Assembly: GCA_964609965.1 (NCBI GenBank)
Contig: CAZSTS010000010.1
Location: forward strand, 7,159 to 71,158
Direction: 5' to 3'
Source of the DNA: JAHJDR01 sp964609965
GTDB lineage: Bacteria > UBA10199 > JADGCS01
Length of the DNA: 64,000 nucleotides
Shown here: positions 59,061 through 64,000 of the stretch, in pieces
How positions within the stretch are numbered: the stretch's first letter is position 1
How the letters are laid out: every line of letters starts with the position of its first letter
Position numbers and translations under genes: made by a program
Notes under the pieces: model-generated
What the model was told of the DNA's origin: nothing
Seen by the model: the letters and a program-made list of their open reading frames with translations, nothing else
The model's database searches: none

Positions 59061-61346
59061 ATGACAAAAAGACATTGGAAACACTCCCTTATCAATTTTA
59101 TTCTCAATAAAGAACAGTATGTGTTGTTAACCATACTTGTTATTTCGGTTGCCTTGTTCTTTTGTGCACTAAACCTTAAATTCGATAGCTCTATCGATGT
59201 CTGGTTTCTAGAACACGACCCAAATATTATTGAATATAATGAGTTTTTATCTCGCTTTGATTCTGATGAAATTGTCGTGATGGGTGTGTTTAGTGATGAT
59301 GTGTTTGACCCAAAAACATTATCCAGCATTGATCGTATTACAGAAAAAGCCGAAGAGGCTCCTTTTGCTCATCGTGTACTTTCACTCACGAATATCCGTG
59401 TAGCACAAGGTGCTGATGACTGGGTTGCGATCGACAAGCTCATCAAGGATATTCCAGAAACTAAGAAGCAGATCGAAGCTCTTCGCCATGAAGCCTTGTC
59501 TAATGAACTTCTTAAAGGCTTATTAGCTCCTGATTCAAAGTCCACGGCTATCATCGTTGAGCTTGAGGCCGAAGGGAATAGCTTTGAAGGCAAGATGGCT
59601 CTTACTGAAGCGCTTCGTAGTATTGCCCAAGAAGAAAAAGATGTTATTGAAGTACTTTTCACAGGAAGCCCACCCATAGACGAAGCTTTTTTCCTCTATA
59701 GTAAAAAAGATATGCGAGTCTTGTTGCCCATAGTTGCCTTAATGATTCTCCTCGTTCTCCTCATTATTTTTAGGCGAGTGAGTTCAGCCCTGATCCCGTT
59801 TCTCATTGTTGTTCTCTCAGGCATTTGGCTCTTGGGTATCATGTCGTTATTTGGCAGTAAGATCAACATTCTCACCTCTGGGGTATTTGCTGTTGTCCTG
59901 GCCATTGGTGTGGCTGATTGTATTCATATTATTTCTGATTACTATCAGCAACTGATGCAAGGAAAAGGACAGAGAGAATCCATTGTCGATTGTTTCGCTA
60001 TTCTTTTTACACCTTGTTATTTGACTACAATCACAACAATGGCGGGTATGCTGTCACTCTCTATCAGTAATTTGCAGCCGATTAGAGAGTTTGGATGGTT
60101 GGCAGCGCTAGGGGTTGCCATTGCCTTTGTTTTGAGTATCGTGATGATTCCCGTGCTTTTGAGTTTTACAAAACCACCTGATAAAAAATTTCTGAATCGC
60201 CTTCATTCAAGCTTGATGGCTCGAACACTTGTTTTTCTGGGGCGACCAAGATTTAAGACAAGTGTTTTGATCATAGGAGTAGCTCTTGTGCTCACTGTTC
60301 TCAGCTCTGTGGCTTTGTTTAATTTGGAGGTCAAAGCGAATGTCTTTAATTATTTTCGTGATGATGATCCGATTCGTTTAGAGACTATCAGAATCGAGGA
60401 TAGCATAGGTGGTGCTGCTGCTGTTGAGTTTGTGATTGAAACAGAAGGCGAAGGGCTGAATAATCCAGAGCTCTTGGTTCGTATTGATAGGTTTCAAGAG
60501 TGGCTCAAAACACTTGATGCTGTGACATACACGGTTTCGGTAGTTGATGAAATAAAGGAACTGAATCGTGTCTTTCATGATGGAAAAAAAGAGTTTTATC
60601 GTATCCCAGATACGCGCAAAGAAGTCGCTCAGTTTATGTTAGTGCTTGCTGCTGAAGAGGATTTTGATCAACTCGTTCAAGACGGTAATTCACTTGGGCG
60701 GATGTCGATGAGAGTGCGTTTTAAGGATTCTGATAAACTTGTCAAAATAGTTCCTCTTATCGAATCAAGACTTAAGACAGAGTTAGGCAAAGACAATAAA
60801 GTTTATTTTACAGGTTTTGTAAAACTCATGAGAGATATGGAAGAATATCTTATCTCAAGTCAGATCAAGAGTATTTGTCTTGCTTTGCTTGTGATTCTTT
60901 TGCTCATTGGATTTTTGTTTCGTTCAAAAAGACTGGCTTTGTTTGCTATTATCCCAAATGTCCTGCCTATTTTGTTTGGGATTGCATTCATGTCTAGTAT
61001 TGGCATTGGTCTTAGTCCAGGAACTGTCATGATTGGGAGTATTGCTATTGGACTCGTTGTTGATGACACGATTCATTTTATGGTAAGGCTCAAAAGACAT
61101 GTCATTCAACATAATACGATAGAAGAAGCCATCAAACAAACCTTGTACGAAACAGGGAGTCCCATCATTGTGACGTCCATTGTTTTGTCACTTGGTTTTC
61201 TTGTAATGACTTTGGGAAGTTTCTCGCCAAACGTCAACTTTGGTTTGATTAGTTGTTTTGTGATATTAATGGCTCTTGTTGCTGATCTTATATTTCTTCC
61301 CGCAGCCTTAATGGTTATCAAACCAAACATGGAAAAACTTAAATAA
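59061..61346 (+). CDS. RND/MMPL-family exporter
   Basis: 761 residues from ATG 59061. Two copies of a unit: one membrane segment, a large periplasmic domain, and a block of about five membrane segments (first block from VLLPIVALMILLVLLIIF; second from ICLALLVILLLIGFLF). Conserved acidic ADCIHII and DDTIHFM in membrane segments 4 and 10 are those of the RND proton path. Related to hydrophobic-molecule exporters such as HpnN/MmpL. Likely exports the lipid made by the unit's enzymes. Confidence 0.9.
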   Translation: MTKRHWKHSLINFILNKEQYVLLTILVISVALFFCALNLKFDSSIDVWFLEHDPNIIEYNEFLSRFDSDEIVVMGVFSDDVFDPKTLSSIDRITEKAEEAPFAHRVLSLTNIRVAQGADDWVAIDKLIKDIPETKKQIEALRHEALSNELLKGLLAPDSKSTAIIVELEAEGNSFEGKMALTEALRSIAQEEKDVIEVLFTGSPPIDEAFFLYSKKDMRVLLPIVALMILLVLLIIFRRVSSALIPFLIVVLSGIWLLGIMSLFGSKINILTSGVFAVVLAIGVADCIHIISDYYQQLMQGKGQRESIVDCFAILFTPCYLTTITTMAGMLSLSISNLQPIREFGWLAALGVAIAFVLSIVMIPVLLSFTKPPDKKFLNRLHSSLMARTLVFLGRPRFKTSVLIIGVALVLTVLSSVALFNLEVKANVFNYFRDDDPIRLETIRIEDSIGGAAAVEFVIETEGEGLNNPELLVRIDRFQEWLKTLDAVTYTVSVVDEIKELNRVFHDGKKEFYRIPDTRKEVAQFMLVLAAEEDFDQLVQDGNSLGRMSMRVRFKDSDKLVKIVPLIESRLKTELGKDNKVYFTGFVKLMRDMEEYLISSQIKSICLALLVILLLIGFLFRSKRLALFAIIPNVLPILFGIAFMSSIGIGLSPGTVMIGSIAIGLVVDDTIHFMVRLKRHVIQHNTIEEAIKQTLYETGSPIIVTSIVLSLGFLVMTLGSFSPNVNFGLISCFVILMALVADLIFLPAALMVIKPNMEKLK

Positions 61347-61361
61347 AGATAAAGAGAAAAC

Positions 61362-62459
61362 ATGATAAAATATAATATTCCAACAGCTGTTTGTTTCGGT
61401 GAAGGTTCATTAATCGAGTCTGGTTATAAAATAAAAGGGCTTGGGAAGAAGGCTCTCATCGTGACTCACAAGGACTTTGAAAAAATGAGCTCTGTCTTTG
61501 ATGACTTAATCCCTATTTTGAAGAAACAAGAGATGGGATATGTTATTTTTGATGATGTCCCAGATAATCCAACATTCGATTCAATTAGAAAGGGTGCTGA
61601 TACCGCTATTCAGGAAGCCTGTGATGTTGTTGTTGGTATTGGCGGTGGAAGCGCTCTTGATGCAGCTAAGGCAATATCTCTTGTGGCCAAAAATCAGCTG
61701 GATGTTAAAGATATCACTTATCCAAAAAAACTTGTAGCAGCTTATCCCATTGTAGCCATTCCAACCACAGCGGGCACGGGTTCAGAGGCAACTCCTTTTA
61801 GTGTTTTGACAGATTCAAAAAATGGAAAAAAGGGCGGGATTGAATCTGAGCTTATGTTTCCAACAATTTCCTTTGTAGATCCAAAATACACTCTGACCAT
61901 GGGGGCATCTCTTACAAGAAATACGGCTGTTGATGCCTTAAGCCATCTTTTGGAAGGGATTTATTCTACGCAAAGAAATTCTCTACACAAGACTCTCATT
62001 TACGAAGGTGTTTCGCTCATATATAATAATCTCATTCCATTATTAGATAACCTGTCTTCATTGGAGCTTAGAACAAAAATCATGCAGGCATCTCTTCATG
62101 GAGGGGTGGTCATTGCCCATAGTTCTACAACGCTTCAGCATGCGATAGGCAATCCTCTCACAACTGAGTTTGGTGTTCCTCATGGCTTGGCAAATGGGAT
62201 TGTGATGAAGTCTATTATGGATCTCTATTATCCTTCGCTCAAAAAAGATTTAGATGATTTATTTTCCTATTTGAAAATTACACGGAAAGAATTTACTTCT
62301 TGGCTGGATTCATTGAACATGAGCTTAATTTCGAAGCTCACTGAAGATTTCAAAGAAAAGAGTGCTGCTAAAGTGATGCAAAGTGGAGACATAAAGGTGA
62401 CTCCAGTAGAGGTATCAGAAGACATCATAAAGAATATTTATCGTGAAATATCAGTTTAG
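61362..62459 (+). CDS. Iron-containing alcohol dehydrogenase
   Basis: 365 residues. NAD loop GIGGGSALDAAKA, TAGTGSEATPF, and the metal ligands in AVDALSHLLEG, QHAIGNPL and GVPHGLANG. Reduces an aldehyde or oxidises an alcohol, with Fe2+ or Zn2+. Last gene of the unit, 15 bases after the RND gene. Together with the SDR it may interconvert acyl aldehydes and alcohols. Confidence 0.9.
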   Translation: MIKYNIPTAVCFGEGSLIESGYKIKGLGKKALIVTHKDFEKMSSVFDDLIPILKKQEMGYVIFDDVPDNPTFDSIRKGADTAIQEACDVVVGIGGGSALDAAKAISLVAKNQLDVKDITYPKKLVAAYPIVAIPTTAGTGSEATPFSVLTDSKNGKKGGIESELMFPTISFVDPKYTLTMGASLTRNTAVDALSHLLEGIYSTQRNSLHKTLIYEGVSLIYNNLIPLLDNLSSLELRTKIMQASLHGGVVIAHSSTTLQHAIGNPLTTEFGVPHGLANGIVMKSIMDLYYPSLKKDLDDLFSYLKITRKEFTSWLDSLNMSLISKLTEDFKEKSAAKVMQSGDIKVTPVEVSEDIIKNIYREISV

Positions 62460-62512
62460 AATGGTTATGAGGAATCAGTTGATTTAATGATGATAGAAAA
62501 AGGGATAACTCA

Positions 62513-63640
62513 ATGTTTGAAGATAATAAAAATATATTGGTGGTCGATGCCGACAAAAAATCGCACGAAGTTATTTCACGAGTCCTCAAAGAAAAAGGCT
62601 ATCGTGTTGATTGTGTAGAGTCTGGCACTGAAGCTGTGAAAATGGCGAGAAAGCTTTTTTTTAATGTTGCGCTCATTGATATGAGTTTAACTGATGTTGA
62701 TAGTCTAGAACTCATTGATCAAATACACATTGCTAATTTAGACATCATGCCCATTATGACAACAACCAATTCTTCTGTTGAGGAATCAGTCAAAGCTATG
62801 GCTAAAGGGGCTGTTTCATATATCCAAAAACCATTAAACATGGATCAATTACTCATTGTCATTGAAAGGGCTTTTGAACAACAACGATTAAGTTTTGAAA
62901 ATAAGCGACTCTTGCAGGAATTGTGGCAAGCTAATAGAAAATTAGAGGCTTTGGATGAGCGTAAATCAGCTTTTGTGGCGACCGTGTCTCATGAATTCAA
63001 AAATCCCTTGTTTGCAGTTAAGGAATTCTTAAGTTTTTTCCTTGAAGGCCACTTGGGTGAAATAACGGATAAACAAAAAGATGTCTTAAATCGTTGCCAT
63101 AGAACCATGGAAAGGCTGCTTCGCCTTGTCATGGACATTCTTGACCTGTCTAAAATTGAGTCTGGGAAAATGGAACTTAAAAGAACCGAAATTCAGATTT
63201 ATGATTTTGTAAATGATGTTTTAAAAATTCAAGAGCATTTGATCAGAGAGAAGAAACAAAAAATGACAATCAATATGTCAAAAGACATTGGTTCATTCTG
63301 GGCTGATGAAGATAAAATCAATCAACTCATGGCAAACATCGCCAGTAACGCGATAAAGTACTCACCAGATAAAGCTGAAATTACTGTTAATGTTATTGGA
63401 AATGACAAAGAGATTCGTTTTGAAATAAAAGACACTGGAGAGGGCCTCACTTCTGAGGAGTGTGAACTCGTTTTTGATAAATTTGAGAGAGTAACTGTAA
63501 ACAAACAAGAAGGGACAGGCCTGGGTCTTCCTATTGCCAAAGACATTGTTGAGCTTCATAAGGGTAAAATATGGGTGGAGAGCGAGAAGGGAAAGGGCAG
63601 TACGTTTATTTTTGTTTTGCCAAGAGATTTGAGAGACTAA
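62513..63640 (+). CDS. Receiver domain-histidine kinase protein
   Basis: 375 residues. Receiver domain 1-125 with Asp56 (LIDMSL) and Lys in SYIQKP; then a coiled linker; HisKA with His160 (SHEFKNP); HATPase_c with NIASNAIKYS (N box), DTGEGL (G1) and GTGLGLPIA (G2). There is no sensor or membrane segment, so it likely relays a phosphoryl signal from another kinase. Its own output regulator is not adjacent. Confidence 0.92.
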   Translation: MFEDNKNILVVDADKKSHEVISRVLKEKGYRVDCVESGTEAVKMARKLFFNVALIDMSLTDVDSLELIDQIHIANLDIMPIMTTTNSSVEESVKAMAKGAVSYIQKPLNMDQLLIVIERAFEQQRLSFENKRLLQELWQANRKLEALDERKSAFVATVSHEFKNPLFAVKEFLSFFLEGHLGEITDKQKDVLNRCHRTMERLLRLVMDILDLSKIESGKMELKRTEIQIYDFVNDVLKIQEHLIREKKQKMTINMSKDIGSFWADEDKINQLMANIASNAIKYSPDKAEITVNVIGNDKEIRFEIKDTGEGLTSEECELVFDKFERVTVNKQEGTGLGLPIAKDIVELHKGKIWVESEKGKGSTFIFVLPRDLRD

Positions 63641-63653
63641 AAAGGAGTATAAG

Positions 63654-63956
63654 ATGGAAAAAAGGATTAAAATAGCATTGATTGTTGCTTTGTCGTTTAT
63701 CGTAGTTGGTTTTTTGTCTTCAGGCTGTGGTTCCAATGTTTCTACTAATGTCACAATCACATTTTCACCACTGGACGCTACCACGAGTCAGGCTATAAAT
63801 GTGACAGTGTCAGTCACTTTTTCGGGGACTATCACTGAGCCTTCTGATTGGAGCACCGTTTTAACATTAATTGCAAGTGGGAGCACGACAAATCTTTGTA
63901 CAGCAACATCTGGTGACGATACAGGCTATAGTTGGGATGCGACAACGAGAGCGTAA
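63654..63956 (+). CDS. Short lipoprotein with Ig-like domain
   Basis: 100 residues. Lipobox SSGC with Cys25, then a beta-rich domain (NVTITFSPLDATTSQAINVTVSVTFSG). It ends at 63956 with a stop, rather short for a lipoprotein of this type; an Ig-like strand pattern is cut just after WDATTRA, so it may be truncated by a frameshift beyond the visible part. A strong AAAAGGAG site precedes the ATG. The last 44 bases of the window hold nothing. Confidence 0.6.
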   Translation: MEKRIKIALIVALSFIVVGFLSSGCGSNVSTNVTITFSPLDATTSQAINVTVSVTFSGTITEPSDWSTVLTLIASGSTTNLCTATSGDDTGYSWDATTRA

Positions 63957-64000
63957 AATATTTTGTGTAAACTGAACCATGTTGTTAAACGACCACATTT

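Overview
The window looks like a chromosomal piece (about 40% G+C by eye) of an uncultured Gram-negative bacterium. The pheT-ihfA-merR order, the IHF alpha protein, type-B succinate dehydrogenase sets, GTP-type PEP carboxykinase, many Sec lipoproteins and the style of dispersed palindromes all suggest a Deltaproteobacteria-like lineage in the old, broad sense. That placement is inference from gene content; no rRNA gene is present.

Layout: 0-12.8 kb holds the pheT 3' end, ihfA and merR, an IS200/REP-type transposase unit, dusB, an acyltransferase/cNMP fusion, alaS with a co-directional lipoprotein, and a PlsC-like acyltransferase. 12.8-25.5 kb holds a reductase-like gene, nth, a ferredoxin, hemH, nadC, hisS, an AAA ATPase inside a duplicated carbonic-anhydrase-like locus, and sdhCAB. 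25.9-32.3 kb is central metabolism: icd, a second sdh-type operon whose flavoprotein has lost its catalytic residues, and lpd, with a VanY-like peptidase gene in between. 32-44 kb has an L,D-transpeptidase, typA, a release-factor paralogue, a tRNA-Phe gene followed by a field of broken tRNA-Phe fragments, azlCD, an Acr3 pump and a SlyD-like isomerase. 44-57 kb has pckG, a secreted caspase-fold protein, a UDP-sugar pyrophosphorylase-like gene, ilvD and a large propeller lipoprotein. 57-64 kb is a TetR-SDR-RND-alcohol dehydrogenase cluster, a receiver/histidine kinase gene and a small lipoprotein.

The most unusual feature is not a gene. At about 20 places, mostly intergenic, the DNA is built from strictly phased 7-base or 8-base words that drift from unit to unit (longest example 16 units, 15036-15147). 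The arrays start in stop codons, end in start codons or ribosome binding sites, fill the spacers inside sdh operons, often come as inverted pairs, and in two or more places run inside coding sequence (lpd, the gene at 20804, the 3' ends of nadC and the TetR gene). Separate palindromic families are also present, one inserted in frame in nadC and one with covarying stems inside broken tRNA-Phe copies.

A second cross-cutting pattern is a set of seven mostly single, poorly recognised proteins whose first 18-28 residues carry no acidic or basic residue. They could be exported through a non-Sec route; this is a hypothesis only.
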